Assembly: GCF_001676385.1 (NCBI RefSeq)
Contig: NZ_LYVJ01000006.1
Coordinates: 186,001 to 250,000, forward strand
From: Stenotrophomonas maltophilia
GTDB taxonomy: Bacteria > Pseudomonadota > Gammaproteobacteria > Xanthomonadales > Xanthomonadaceae
DNA: 64,000 nt
Reading direction: 5' to 3'
Shown: in pieces, positions 31,579-40,714 of the stretch
How positions within the stretch are numbered: the first letter of the stretch is position 1
How the letters are laid out: every line of letters begins with the position of its first letter
Made by a program: the position numbers and the translations under genes
Notes under the pieces: generated by a model
What the model was told of the DNA's origin: nothing
Databases searched by the model: none
What the model saw: only the letters and a program-made list of their open reading frames with translations

Positions 31579-32811
31579 TCAGTGGTTCAGTGCAGCGGTG
31601 GCGTCACGGCCAGGGCCCGGCGCGGGCTGCGGCTGCATCGCCACGGCCTTGGCCTGCACCGGCATGCCGGGCATGAAGACCTTCTGCACGCCGTCGATGA
31701 TCACCTTGTCACCGGCTGCCAGGCCCTGTTCGACGATGCGAAGGCCCTCTGCGGTCCGGCCAAGGCGGATGTCACGGCGCTGAGCCTTGCCATCCTTGTC
31801 GACCACGTACACGTACTTGCGGTCCTGGTCGGTCAGCACGGCCTTGTCATCGATCAGCAGGGCCTGGAACTGGCCGCTGCCGAGCAGCTGCACGCGGGCG
31901 AACAGGCCCGGCGTGAACTGGCGGTCGGCGTTGTCCAGCAGCGCACGCACGCGGATGGTGCCAGTGCTGCGGGTCACCTGGTTGTCGAGGAAGTCGACCT
32001 TGCCCGCGTGCGGATATCCGTCTTCACCCGACAAGCCCACCTTCACCGGCAGTTCGCTGTCGCGCTCGCTCGGACGCTCGCCCTTGCGAGCCATCTGCGC
32101 ATAGCGCAGGAAGGTGCTTTCGTCGGCATCGAAGTAAACGAACACGGTGTCCAGCGAGACCAGCGTGGTCAGCACGCTGGCGCTGTCGCCGGCGGTGACC
32201 AGATTGCCGGCAGTGACCATCGCACGGCCGGCACGGCCATCGATCGGGGCGCGCACCTTGGTGAACTCCAGGTTGAGGCGGGCAGCATCCAGTGCCGCCT
32301 GCGCCGCCTGCACGGCGGCGCCGGCCTGGTCGGCCGCCGCGCGGCGCTGCTCGGCGGTCTCGGTGGAGATTGCCTGCTGCTCGGAAAGCCGCTTGGCACG
32401 CTCGGACTCGCTCCGGGCCAGCGTCGCCTGCGTGCGCGCGCGGGCCAGTTCGGCTGCAGCACGGTCATATTCGGCCTGGTAGCTGCGAGCGTCGATGGTG
32501 AACAGGACCTGGCCCTTCTTCACTTCATCGCCTTCCACGTAATTGACCTTGTCGATGTAGCCGGACACGCGCGGACGCAGTTCAACGCTCTGTACCGCTT
32601 CGACGCGGCCGCTGAACTCGTCCCATTGGCTGACCTGCTTGACCAGTACCGGTGCGGCGCTGACCTGTGGCGGTGGTGGTGCGCCGGCTTCTTCGGCATG
32701 GCCACCGCTGCAGGCCGCCAGCACCGCAGCGGCAAGAATCGACACGCCGATCATCGCGATGCGATGGCCGAAACGATGTGGGGAAGTGTTGGGGGAAGTC
32801 ATGGCATGCAT
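31579..32811 (-). CDS. smeV: Membrane fusion (adaptor) protein SmeV
   Basis: 410-residue periplasmic adaptor with lipobox LAAC (Cys34). It contains the lipoyl/hairpin region (SGRVEAVQSVELRPRVSGYI, then a coiled-coil rich in Ala/Arg at about 110-185 and RAPIDGRAGRAMV) and the C-terminal beta-barrel and membrane-proximal domains. It links SmeW to SmeX. Two earlier in-frame ATGs exist; the first and the fourth codons are both Met. Confidence 0.93.
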   Translation of the reverse strand: MHAMTSPNTSPHRFGHRIAMIGVSILAAAVLAACSGGHAEEAGAPPPPQVSAAPVLVKQVSQWDEFSGRVEAVQSVELRPRVSGYIDKVNYVEGDEVKKGQVLFTIDARSYQAEYDRAAAELARARTQATLARSESERAKRLSEQQAISTETAEQRRAAADQAGAAVQAAQAALDAARLNLEFTKVRAPIDGRAGRAMVTAGNLVTAGDSASVLTTLVSLDTVFVYFDADESTFLRYAQMARKGERPSERDSELPVKVGLSGEDGYPHAGKVDFLDNQVTRSTGTIRVRALLDNADRQFTPGLFARVQLLGSGQFQALLIDDKAVLTDQDRKYVYVVDKDGKAQRRDIRLGRTAEGLRIVEQGLAAGDKVIIDGVQKVFMPGMPVQAKAVAMQPQPAPGPGRDATAALNH

Positions 32812-32893
32812 CCGTACGGAGGGGTGGTACAGCTAGATGAGAACGTATTGCGGAAACAGGCGGCGCATCCTGCAACCTCAACCATGGTCGAGG

Positions 32894-33664
32894 TCAAGCG
32901 ACGCCGGCGGTGTCGCGCCACAAAGGGGGAATTTCGAGGTGCAGCAGGCCGCGGGGCAGCTCGGCATCACTGCTGTCGCAGCGGACCACGGCGCGGTTGT
33001 CGCGGCAGCCATCCAACAGCGAGACCACGCGGCGGCCGACCAGCAGAGAGCTCGGCCACTCGATGCAGGCATTGGCCGCATTGGCAGGGGTGCATACCGG
33101 GCTGCAGACCTCCAGCATCTGCGCACGGACACCGAGCGCCTGTGCTTCCTGGTGCACGACCTGCGCATACATGCGCAGCGCAGCGGTGGTGATCGACGTT
33201 TCGCCGTAGCCGGCCCATGGCTTGGCACTGGCCGGGCTGCCGATCATGACGTAACGGCGCGCATGCACGTTGTCCTGCAGCAGGGGCAGCAGGTGGCGCA
33301 CGGCATGCACGTGTGGCATCAGGTCGGCCTGCAGCGCGCCCAGCAGTTCGTCGCCGTTGCGGTCGATCACGCGGCCGCGGCGGTAGGGGCCGCCCATCGC
33401 GGCGATCACCGCCGCAAGCGGGCGCGGCCGCTGCGCGATGCGCTCAGCCAGTGTGCGGGCCGAACCATCGTCACTGAGCGAACCCAGCATCGTCTCCAGG
33501 CCAGGCTCGTCGGCGAACTGCTCCTGCAGCGCCGCCAACCGGCCCGGATCGCGCCCGACCACCAGCACCGGGCTTCCGGCTTCCAGCAGTGCACCCACTA
33601 CACCCTGGCCGACGGCACCGGTGCCGCCAAGGACCAGGACTTCGGGCGTCAGCATCCCATTCAC
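32894..33664 (-). CDS. smeU1: SDR-family protein SmeU1
   Basis: 256-residue Rossmann-fold protein at the head of the efflux operon. Nucleotide motif VLGGTGAVGQGVVGALLEAG at the N-terminus. In the active-site region it has GYGETSITTAAL, where a classical SDR has YxxxK, so the Lys is missing; it may be atypical or non-catalytic. Either the GTG (33664) or the ATG (33655) could be the start; the GTG overlaps the stop of a small upstream ORF. The ORF position and operon order match smeU1VWU2X. Confidence 0.85.
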   Translation of the reverse strand: MNGMLTPEVLVLGGTGAVGQGVVGALLEAGSPVLVVGRDPGRLAALQEQFADEPGLETMLGSLSDDGSARTLAERIAQRPRPLAAVIAAMGGPYRRGRVIDRNGDELLGALQADLMPHVHAVRHLLPLLQDNVHARRYVMIGSPASAKPWAGYGETSITTAALRMYAQVVHQEAQALGVRAQMLEVCSPVCTPANAANACIEWPSSLLVGRRVVSLLDGCRDNRAVVRCDSSDAELPRGLLHLEIPPLWRDTAGVA

Positions 33665-33888
33665 GGGACATTTCCTCCCAAATCCGGGATAGTCCCAATT
33701 CGATGCAGCCGGTCGCCCCTGTTCGGAGCAAGACGGATGGTGCCGCCACGCTGCTGTCGCATGGGCGCGGTAAACTCACGAAAGTCCTTGTGTACCAAGG
33801 AACTCGGGCGGGCTTCAACGGTCATCGCCAGGTCCAGGGTGTTCTGGCCGGCGTTCCGGAGACGGGCAAGAATGTTGCGCAGGCTCAT
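33661..33888 (-). CDS. Small ORF upstream of smeU1
   Basis: 75 codons: MSLRNILARLRNAGQNTLDL start, arginine-rich hydrophilic remainder, ending IPDLGGNVP; its TGA overlaps the smeU1 GTG (GTGA). It lies in the interval where the smeVWX promoter and SmeRv sites are expected, so it may be chance coding in the leader, or a coupled leader peptide. No family known. Confidence 0.3.
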   Translation of the reverse strand: MSLRNILARLRNAGQNTLDLAMTVEARPSSLVHKDFREFTAPMRQQRGGTIRLAPNRGDRLHRIGTIPDLGGNVP

Positions 33889-34034
33889 GGCGGACGGGCT
33901 CCAAATAACGAATGGCGCCACGATAGACCCCAAACCTTTACTTGATTAGTCCTGATTAAGGGGAATAATCATCCCGTCCCCGGTCCAATCGTTCTGTCAC
34001 GATTGCCCCATCCCCGACGTCCAGGATCCCGACC

Positions 34035-35066
34035 ATGTCCCACGATCTCAACGAGACTCTGATCTTCGTCAAAGTGGTTGAGCAAGGCAGCTTCATCGCC
34101 GCTGCCAAAGCACTCGGCCTGCCCAAGACCACCGTCAGCCGCAAGGTGCAGGAACTGGAGACGCGCCTGGGTGCGCGCCTGCTGCACCGGACCACGCGCC
34201 GCCTCGGCCTGACCGAGGCCGGCTCGATCTACCACGAGCACTGCCAACGCATCGCACGCGAGCTGGAAGAAGCCGAGAGCGCAGTGAGCCAGCTGCAGTC
34301 CGGCCCGCGCGGCTGGCTGCGCTTCACCGTGCCCTATTCGATCGGCATTACCTGGATCGCCCCGCTGCTGGGCCAGTTCCATGCGCAGTACCCGGAGATC
34401 CGCCTGGACATGCACATGGGCAACGAGAAGCTGGACCTGATCGCCGGTGAGGCCGATCTGGCGCTGCGCGTCGGCGCCCTGCCCGACTCCAATCTGGTCG
34501 CGCGCAAGCTCGGCAGCCTGCGCACGCAGGTGTTCGCCAGCCCGGCCTACATCGAGCGCTATGGCGAGCCCCTGCATCCGGAAGAGCTGCAGTTCCACCG
34601 CATCCTGGCGATGCGCAAGCCTTACCACACCGGCAATTCGCCCCGCTTCACCTGGCAGTTGGGTGAGAACGGGGGGGAACTGCGCGACTTCCCGGTCACC
34701 CCGCTGATGACGGCCAACGACATGTCCGCGCTCAATGGCGCATTGGTGTGCGGCGAAGGCCTGCTGCTGACCGGCGACGTGATGGCCAAGCCATTCGTTG
34801 AATCGGGCATGGTGCGCCGCGTACTGGCCGGCTGGACCGGTCCGGAAGTGGACTTCAATGCCGTGTTCGCCGGCGGTCGCCTGGTCTCGCCGAAGGTGCG
34901 TGCCTTCGTCGATTTCCTGGTCGAGAAGCTCAACTTCGACGCCAACTACATGCTGGCGCAATGCCCGGGCGCAAAGCTGGCGCAGCAGCAGAAGGCGCAG
35001 GAAGATGCGGCGCTGGAAAACAGCGGCAAGCGGATCCTGGAGAAGGTGGCGGCTTCGGCGGCGTAA
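34035..35066 (+). CDS. smeRv: LysR-type regulator SmeRv
   Basis: 343-residue LysR activator/repressor, divergent from smeU1VWU2X. It has an N-terminal winged HTH (FVKVVEQGSFIAAAKALGLP, KTTVSRKVQELETRLGARLL) and an effector-binding domain from about 90. Residue 266 is Gly (RRVLAG). As I recall, Gly266Asp in SmeRv is reported in quinolone-resistant clinical strains that over-produce SmeVWX, so this allele looks wild type and the pump is probably kept low. Upstream, TTGATTAGTCCTGATTAAGG (33949-33962 region) has partial dyad character and may hold operator sites. Confidence 0.93.
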   Translation: MSHDLNETLIFVKVVEQGSFIAAAKALGLPKTTVSRKVQELETRLGARLLHRTTRRLGLTEAGSIYHEHCQRIARELEEAESAVSQLQSGPRGWLRFTVPYSIGITWIAPLLGQFHAQYPEIRLDMHMGNEKLDLIAGEADLALRVGALPDSNLVARKLGSLRTQVFASPAYIERYGEPLHPEELQFHRILAMRKPYHTGNSPRFTWQLGENGGELRDFPVTPLMTANDMSALNGALVCGEGLLLTGDVMAKPFVESGMVRRVLAGWTGPEVDFNAVFAGGRLVSPKVRAFVDFLVEKLNFDANYMLAQCPGAKLAQQQKAQEDAALENSGKRILEKVAASAA

Positions 35067-35097
35067 CCTGCAACAAGAGCACCTATCCATCTCCTGG

Positions 35098-35192
35098 TAG
35101 ATGCCGACGTTGGTCGGCATGGCTTACAGAGGGAGTCGAGCGCGGCTCGACTCTACATGCGCTGTCGGCGTGCCGAGCAACGCTCGGCACCC
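35098..35192. repeat. SMAG-type palindromes after smeRv
   Basis: Three hairpins in succession: GTAGATGCCGACGTTGGTCG at 35098, GAGTCGAGCGCGGCTCGACTC ending CTAC at about 35157 read on the other strand, and GTGCCGAGCAACGCTCGGCAC at 35170-35190. The first two have the GTAG head typical of SMAG. Confidence 0.8.
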
Positions 35193-35195
35193 ACA

Positions 35196-35224
35196 AAAAT
35201 GCCGCCTGCAAGGGCGGCATTTTC
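35196..35224. terminator. Bidirectional terminator
   Basis: AAAATGCCGCC pairs with GGGCGGCATTTT around a short loop; A and T runs on both sides serve convergent smeRv and the OmpA-like gene. Confidence 0.85.
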
Positions 35225-35268
35225 GTTCCGGCCGATGGCCGGACCGGCTCAAGCAGTAACGCTACGCG

Positions 35269-35964
35269 TTATTGCTTCAGCGGAATCACCCGGATCTCAA
35301 CGCGGCGGTTCTTGGCGCGGCCGGCATCGGTGCTGTTGTCGGCAATCGGGTACGACTTGCCTGCGCCCAGCGTTTCGATGCGCACGCTCTGCACGCCCTG
35401 GCCGATCAGATACTGTGCGACCGAGTCGGCACGTTCCTTGGACAGGCGGTTGTTGACCGCGTCGCTGCCGATGCTGTCGGTGTGGCCAACCACTTCGATC
35501 ATGGTCTGGTTGTACTCGCGCAGCGTACCGGCCACGCCATTGAGCGAGCCGTAGAACTGCGGCTTCAGGGTGGCCTTGCCGAAATCGAAGGTGATACCGT
35601 CCGGCAGGTTCAGCGAGATGTTGTCGCCTTGGCGCTGCACGTCGATACCGGTGTTGGCGGTACGCTCGCGCAATGCGCGCTCCTGGCGGTCCTGGTACTG
35701 GCCGACGGCCGCGCCGCTGAGTGCGCCGATACCTGCACCGATCAGGGCATGCTGGCGGCGCTCGGTGGCACTGTCACCGGTCAGCAGACCGGCGGCCACG
35801 CCGATGGCGGTGCCGATCAGCGCATTGCGCCCGGTGCGGTTCTGCTGCTGGGTCGGGTTGCCATACTGGTCACTCTGCACGTAGGAGCCGCCGGTGGCGC
35901 AGGCCGACAGGACGGCCGCACTCATCAGGGCCAGTGCGACGTTGCGGGTGGTGTTGCGGATCAT
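35269..35964 (-). CDS. OmpA-family lipoprotein (YiaD-like)
   Basis: 231-residue outer-membrane lipoprotein that tethers to peptidoglycan. Lipobox LSAC (Cys22), a glycine-zipper segment at about 45-90 (LIGTAIGVAAGLLTGDS, ALIGAGIGALSGAAVG), then an OmpA C-terminal domain with VVGHTDSIGSDAVNNRLSKE, ERADSVAQYL and NRRVEIRV. Layout and length match YiaD. Convergent with smeRv. Confidence 0.9.
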   Translation of the reverse strand: MIRNTTRNVALALMSAAVLSACATGGSYVQSDQYGNPTQQQNRTGRNALIGTAIGVAAGLLTGDSATERRQHALIGAGIGALSGAAVGQYQDRQERALRERTANTGIDVQRQGDNISLNLPDGITFDFGKATLKPQFYGSLNGVAGTLREYNQTMIEVVGHTDSIGSDAVNNRLSKERADSVAQYLIGQGVQSVRIETLGAGKSYPIADNSTDAGRAKNRRVEIRVIPLKQ

Positions 35965-36103
35965 GGGGTTCTCCTTGGTTGCCGGTCGGGCCGGCGGCTT
36001 GCGGGCGCAGAGAGAATAAACAGCCCGATGCGATGTCGGGATGATGATCCGGCGAGCCGACAGGGCCGCGTTCAGCTAACTGACTGAATCCTGCGGGCCT
36101 GCT

Positions 36104-37519
36104 TTACCCGATCCCGGACTGGCGGTAGGCGGCCAGTGCGGCTTCGCGCCCCGCAGCAAGATCCACCAGCGGGGTGCGTGGATAGCCGGGCGCATGCGCC
36201 GCCAGCAGCTGCGGATACTGCCAGGGCGCGAAGCGTGCCTTCACCGGCAGCGCAGCGAGCTCGGGCACCCAGCGGCTGATGTAGCGGGCCTGCGGGTCGA
36301 ATTTCTCGGCCTGGGTGACCGGGTTGAACACGCGGAAATACGGCGCGGCATCGGCGCCGGTGCCGGCTACCCACTGCCAGCCCATCGTGTTGTTGGCCAG
36401 GTCGGCATCAACCAGCGTGTCCCAGAACCAGCGCGCGCCATGCAGCCAGTGCGCGCGCAGGTGCTTGCACAGGTAACTGGCCACGATCATCCGCACCCGG
36501 TTGTGCATGTAGCCGGTGTACCACAGCTCGCGCAGGCCGGCGTCGACGATCGGCACACCGGTGTTGCCGCGCTGCCAGTCATGCAATTGCGCCGCGCTGG
36601 GCGTGGCCCACGGGAAGCGATCAAAGCGCGGATTGAGGTTGCCGGTGGGCGTGCCCGGGAAGTGGTGCAGCAGGTGGTAGGCGAAATCACGCCAGCCCAG
36701 CTGGCGCAGGTAGCCGTCGATGTTGGCATCGGTGCCAGCACTGCGCAGCCTCTCCAGCACATGGGCAATGCGCCACGGCGCGATCTCGCCGAAGTGCAGG
36801 TGCGGCGACAGGCGCGAGGTCCCCACCCGGTCCGGCAGGTCGCGCTGCTCGCAATAGCCACGCAACGCGCCGTCCTCGAACACGGACAATGCCTCCAGCG
36901 CGCCCGCCTCACCCGGCTGCCAGTGCTCCCAGAACCCGGCATCCCAATCCAGCGGGGGCGCCAACTCCAGCTCGCCCAGCGGCAGGCTGTCGACCGTGTG
37001 CGGCGGCAGCTTCTCTGGTGCGGCCTGCAATGGAGGCAGGCGCCAGTGGCTGAGCACGTTGCGCCAGTAGGGGGTGAATACCCTGTACGGCTGTCCCTGC
37101 TGGGTGGCGATGTCCCACGGCTCGAACAGCAGGCTGCCGTTGCCGCTCTGCACGTCGATGCCCTGCTCGCGCAGACTGCGCTTGATGGTGGCGTCACGTG
37201 GCTGGGTGGCAGGCTCGTACTTGCGGTTCCAGTACACGGCCCCGGCACCGGCCTGCGCCACCAATGACTGCAGCATCGGCAGGCTGTCGCCACGGCGAAG
37301 GACCAGTGAAGAGCCGCGCGCGCGCAGCTCGGCATCCAGTGCAGCGAGCGAGCGATGCAGCCAGGTATCCGAAGCCGCGCCAGGCACCCATTCGCCTTCC
37401 TCGTGCGGCGCGTGGATATAGACCGGCACAACGTCGTGACCTGCGTCCAGCGCGGCCTGCAGGGCCGGATTGTCCTGCAGCCGCAGATCACGGCGGAACC
37501 ATACCAACGCTACCGACAC
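36104..37519 (-). CDS. phrB: Deoxyribodipyrimidine photolyase
   Basis: 471-residue light-driven repair enzyme for cyclobutane pyrimidine dimers. N-terminal antenna-binding domain (ALVWFRRDLRLQDNPAL), then the FAD domain with LSPHLHFGEI, WRDFAYHLLHHFPG, DAGLRELWYTGYMHNRVRMI and WQWVAGTGADAAPYFRVFNP. The start is set at a GTG with GAAGG 8 bases upstream, because photolyases begin just before the VWFRRDLR motif; the frame is open 20 codons further. Monocistronic. Confidence 0.94.
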   Translation of the reverse strand: MSVALVWFRRDLRLQDNPALQAALDAGHDVVPVYIHAPHEEGEWVPGAASDTWLHRSLAALDAELRARGSSLVLRRGDSLPMLQSLVAQAGAGAVYWNRKYEPATQPRDATIKRSLREQGIDVQSGNGSLLFEPWDIATQQGQPYRVFTPYWRNVLSHWRLPPLQAAPEKLPPHTVDSLPLGELELAPPLDWDAGFWEHWQPGEAGALEALSVFEDGALRGYCEQRDLPDRVGTSRLSPHLHFGEIAPWRIAHVLERLRSAGTDANIDGYLRQLGWRDFAYHLLHHFPGTPTGNLNPRFDRFPWATPSAAQLHDWQRGNTGVPIVDAGLRELWYTGYMHNRVRMIVASYLCKHLRAHWLHGARWFWDTLVDADLANNTMGWQWVAGTGADAAPYFRVFNPVTQAEKFDPQARYISRWVPELAALPVKARFAPWQYPQLLAAHAPGYPRTPLVDLAAGREAALAAYRQSGIG

Positions 37520-37606
37520 CTGCACCGCCTTCGTTGTGGAAGGCGGACATGATAGCCAGCGGCGGTGAAGGTGATGCACGCGCCGTCCTATCCGCAGGCC
37601 GCGGGT

Positions 37607-38221
37607 CTACTTTTCGAAGCGCTGCATCGCTTCACTGATCAGCGCGCGCGCTTCGGCCGCATTGCCCCAGCCATTGAGTTGCACCGGGTTGCGGCCCGTT
37701 GGCAGGTCCTTGTAGATGCGAAAGAAGGCCTCGATCCGTTGCCGCTCGATCTCTGGCAGATCGGCCAGGTCACGGATGCCGGCGTAGGTCGGATCGACCT
37801 TGTCCGCCGGCACGCCGATGATCTTCTCGTCGTGCTGGCCGCCATCGACCATCTTCAGGTAACCGATCGGCCGGAAGCGCACGATCACGCCCGGGTGCAG
37901 TGGCTCGCGGGTCAGCACCAGGGCATCCAGCGGGTCATTGTCACCGGCCAGCGTGCGCGGCATCGAACCGTAGTTGGCCGGATAGGCGACCGGCATCGAC
38001 TGGAAGCGATCCACGTGCAGCAGGCCGTCCTCCTTGATCTCGTATTTGGTGAAGCTGCCGGCCGGGATCTCCACCGCCAGGTTCGCCTCCTGCGGGGCCT
38101 GCTTCGGCTGGGTGACCAGGAATGGATGCAGCACGGCATCGGCGGCGGTCACCGCACTTGCCAGCAACAGCAGGGACGCGCCGATGGCAGCCAGCGGAAC
38201 GATGCGACGAGGTGTGGTCAT
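37607..38221 (-). CDS. ppa: Exported inorganic pyrophosphatase
   Basis: 204-residue family I pyrophosphatase with an N-terminal signal peptide (VPLAAIGASLLLLASAVTA), unusual because the standard enzyme is cytoplasmic. The signature DNDPLDALV and PVAYPANYGSMP, plus the metal-binding DPTYAGIRDLADLP, are present. It hydrolyses pyrophosphate, probably in the periplasm. It follows the metallophosphatase gene by about 10 bases and so belongs to the phosphorus-acquisition cluster with the phytase and TonB receptor. Confidence 0.9.
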   Translation of the reverse strand: MTTPRRIVPLAAIGASLLLLASAVTAADAVLHPFLVTQPKQAPQEANLAVEIPAGSFTKYEIKEDGLLHVDRFQSMPVAYPANYGSMPRTLAGDNDPLDALVLTREPLHPGVIVRFRPIGYLKMVDGGQHDEKIIGVPADKVDPTYAGIRDLADLPEIERQRIEAFFRIYKDLPTGRNPVQLNGWGNAAEARALISEAMQRFEK

Positions 38222-38231
38222 CGGTGCATCC

Positions 38232-39599
38232 TCATTCCCAGCAGCGGTCGGCGCGACCCTTGGCGGTCTGCGCGCGCGGGCAGTCGCGCGGTGCGATGCG
38301 GCCCTCGGTCAGTTCCGTGCGTTGCTTGCCGCCCATGGCGTCGCGGCGCAGTTCGAACGCATCGTAGAGCCGTCCGGTCACCGTGCGCGCTTCATAGCGC
38401 AGGTGCTGCGGGTCGATGCTCAACACCTGGAAAAGCTGGGTGTCCTCGGCCATCGGGTCCATCGTCCTGCGGGCCTCGCCGGAAAGACGGTACTGCTTCG
38501 GACCGGCCACGGTCACCACGTACTGCGGCGTCGCGGCCAGTCCTTCGCCACGACGGCCATAGGTGTGATCATGCCCCTGCAGCACCAGATCAACATTGTG
38601 GCGGCGTACCACCGGCAGCAGCACGTCACGCAGCGCAGCGTTCTCGCGGCCTTCGCGCGGCGAGTAGAACGGCTGGTGCAGCAGCACGATGGTCCACGGC
38701 TGCGGATTGCCGGTCAGTACCTTGTCCAGCCACTGTGCCTGTGCTTTCGCGGTGCCGAGGTCGAGTGCGGAAGTGCCATCGACCACGGCCACGCGCACGC
38801 TCTGCGCATCGAACCAGTAGGTGGTCTGCTGTGCAGCGGTGGCACCGTTGCCCGGCAGCGCGAACGTCACCGGCCAGTGGCGGCCCAGCACGCGCCGCTC
38901 CTGCGGGGTGTCCTCGAACTCTTCGAAGTACTCGTGGTTGCCGATCGCCGGAGCCACCAGCGTTTCCTGCGCCAGCCAGCCGGTGGCGGCAAACCATTCG
39001 CCCCACTCGCTGTCGTCCATGTTGTCGCCACCGCTGACCAGGTCACCCGCGAACAGGCTCAGGCGCGCCTGTGGTGCGGCCTTCTGTGCGGCACGTACCA
39101 CGCGGCTGACATGGCTGACGTTCTTGTTCTGCGTGTCACCGAAATACAGCAGGGTCAGCGGCTGCTCCGGCGCTGCCAGCGTGCGCAGCTGGTTCCACGC
39201 ACTCCAGCTGCCATTGCCCTGCACGCGGTAGACGTACTGGGTATCCGGTCGCAGGCCGTCGATGTCGGCACGGTGATGGTGCGACAGTCCGTTCTCGGTC
39301 CGCAGTGCCCGGGTTGCCGCACGCACCTGGCGGATGCCCTCGATGGCCGGCGAGTCGCCGGCCACGGCGATCTCCAGCAGCGGTGCCTGCACACTGCCAT
39401 CGGTGCGCCACGCCACCGCAAAGCCATGGCTGGGATCGGCTGCCGGCGAGGCGACGATGCGGTCCGGCACCGTCGACGCCGCGTAGTGGTGGCTGCCTGC
39501 CGGCACCTGGGTGTTCGGCTCGACGGCAGCGAACGACAGCTGTGGCAGCCCCAGCCACAGGCCCAGCGCCAGCGCGCGCATCACGCTGCGCCGGCTCAT
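38232..39599 (-). CDS. Exported purple-acid-type metallophosphatase
   Basis: 455 residues with a signal peptide (MRALALGLWLGLPQLSFAA), an N-terminal FN3-like beta domain (about 40-145) and a calcineurin-like phosphoesterase domain: LYFGDTQN, FAGDLVSGGDN, PAIGNHEYFEEF, LLHQPFYS and LQGHDHTYGR supply the dinuclear metal ligands. It probably releases phosphate from organic esters outside the inner membrane. Its ATG overlaps the phytase stop (ATGA), so the two are translationally coupled. Confidence 0.9.
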   Translation of the reverse strand: MSRRSVMRALALGLWLGLPQLSFAAVEPNTQVPAGSHHYAASTVPDRIVASPAADPSHGFAVAWRTDGSVQAPLLEIAVAGDSPAIEGIRQVRAATRALRTENGLSHHHRADIDGLRPDTQYVYRVQGNGSWSAWNQLRTLAAPEQPLTLLYFGDTQNKNVSHVSRVVRAAQKAAPQARLSLFAGDLVSGGDNMDDSEWGEWFAATGWLAQETLVAPAIGNHEYFEEFEDTPQERRVLGRHWPVTFALPGNGATAAQQTTYWFDAQSVRVAVVDGTSALDLGTAKAQAQWLDKVLTGNPQPWTIVLLHQPFYSPREGRENAALRDVLLPVVRRHNVDLVLQGHDHTYGRRGEGLAATPQYVVTVAGPKQYRLSGEARRTMDPMAEDTQLFQVLSIDPQHLRYEARTVTGRLYDAFELRRDAMGGKQRTELTEGRIAPRDCPRAQTAKGRADRCWE

Positions 39600-40714
39600 G
39601 CACCACACTCCAGTGGCAGTGCCAGCTGCCTGGCGATGCTCTCCCAATCGAATGCCACCACGCCCTGGTCGTCGTGCACGGCATACAGCGCACCGTGCGG
39701 GAAGCGCGCACTGGGTTGCTGCATCATCCAGATGCCATCGGTATTGGCCACGGTATTGCCCTGGAACGCGCCGACCGGCTTCAGCGTATGCCGGTCGAAC
39801 AGGTGGAAAACGCTGCGCTGCTTGCCCTGTTCGGTGGTGATCCACCAGCCATCCTTGCCGCAGGTGCGCAGGGCCACGCCCTCGGCCTGTGCCTTGAACA
39901 CATCGCGGCCGAACGTGGTGCCGGTGAAGCGGCCGGCCAGGGTGTAGACCTTGAACTCGCTGGCGTAACTCTCGTCCTCTTCGGCGATGAGCAGGCGATC
40001 GTTGTCCGGGTCGCCCCAGATCGACTCGACCACGCGCAGCGCACCGGCCTCGGTGGTGTCACCGATACTGGCGACAAGCGTCGCGTCGACCTTCGCGCCA
40101 TCACGGGTCACGTGATACTGGCGCACGCGCTTGTCCAGCTCGGCCAGCGGCGGCAGGATGTCACGCCCCTGCGCATCCTCGCCGTTGTCCCACGAGTCGG
40201 TGACATAGACGCTGTAGCCATCGGCACGGCGGTCGACCCACAGCCCGTACGGCTTGCGCAGGTCATCCGCAGCGAACGTTGCCAGCGGCGTGAAATCCGG
40301 CAGGCCCAGCACCTGCACGCGATGGTTGTCGCGCTCCACGATCCACAGCAGGTCGTCGGTCACCGCGATGCCGTTCGGGCGGTCGAACTGCCCCGGCGCA
40401 GTGCCACTGCTGCCCACGTCACGCAGGTGCTGGCCGCTGTTGCCGTCGTAGACCACCAGCTTGTCGGTGGCCTTGGCCGTGGCGATCAGCCACAGCCCGC
40501 CGCCGGGCGTGCGCCAGGCCGCCGGCGAGTCGATGTTGTCGGCCGGGGTCATTGGCGTGAGGAAGGCTTCGGCGATGGTGGCGACCGCGCGCGCGCCGCT
40601 GGCCTTCGCTGCCTCCCCGGCCATGGCAGGGTCCTTGCCGGTGGCCGGCGCGCAGCCGGCACCCAGTGCTACCGCCAGCGCAGTGGCCAGGACGGTGATG
40701 CCGCGCGCCATCAC
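39596..40714 (-). CDS. Beta-propeller phytase (lipoprotein)
   Basis: About 372 residues, predicted lipoprotein (LGAGC near residue 21). The mature part is a six-bladed beta-propeller phytase: DNIDSPAAWRTPGGGLWLIA, FDRPNGIAV, KPYGLWVDRR, DNDRLLIAEEDESYASEFKV, AEGVALRT and NTDGIWMMQQ carry the calcium- and phosphate-binding acidic residues. It hydrolyses phytate to lower inositol phosphates and phosphate. Its GTG/ATG start overlaps the TonB-receptor stop. Operon context supports phytate use. Confidence 0.92.
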   Translation of the reverse strand: MMARGITVLATALAVALGAGCAPATGKDPAMAGEAAKASGARAVATIAEAFLTPMTPADNIDSPAAWRTPGGGLWLIATAKATDKLVVYDGNSGQHLRDVGSSGTAPGQFDRPNGIAVTDDLLWIVERDNHRVQVLGLPDFTPLATFAADDLRKPYGLWVDRRADGYSVYVTDSWDNGEDAQGRDILPPLAELDKRVRQYHVTRDGAKVDATLVASIGDTTEAGALRVVESIWGDPDNDRLLIAEEDESYASEFKVYTLAGRFTGTTFGRDVFKAQAEGVALRTCGKDGWWITTEQGKQRSVFHLFDRHTLKPVGAFQGNTVANTDGIWMMQQPSARFPHGALYAVHDDQGVVAFDWESIARQLALPLECGA

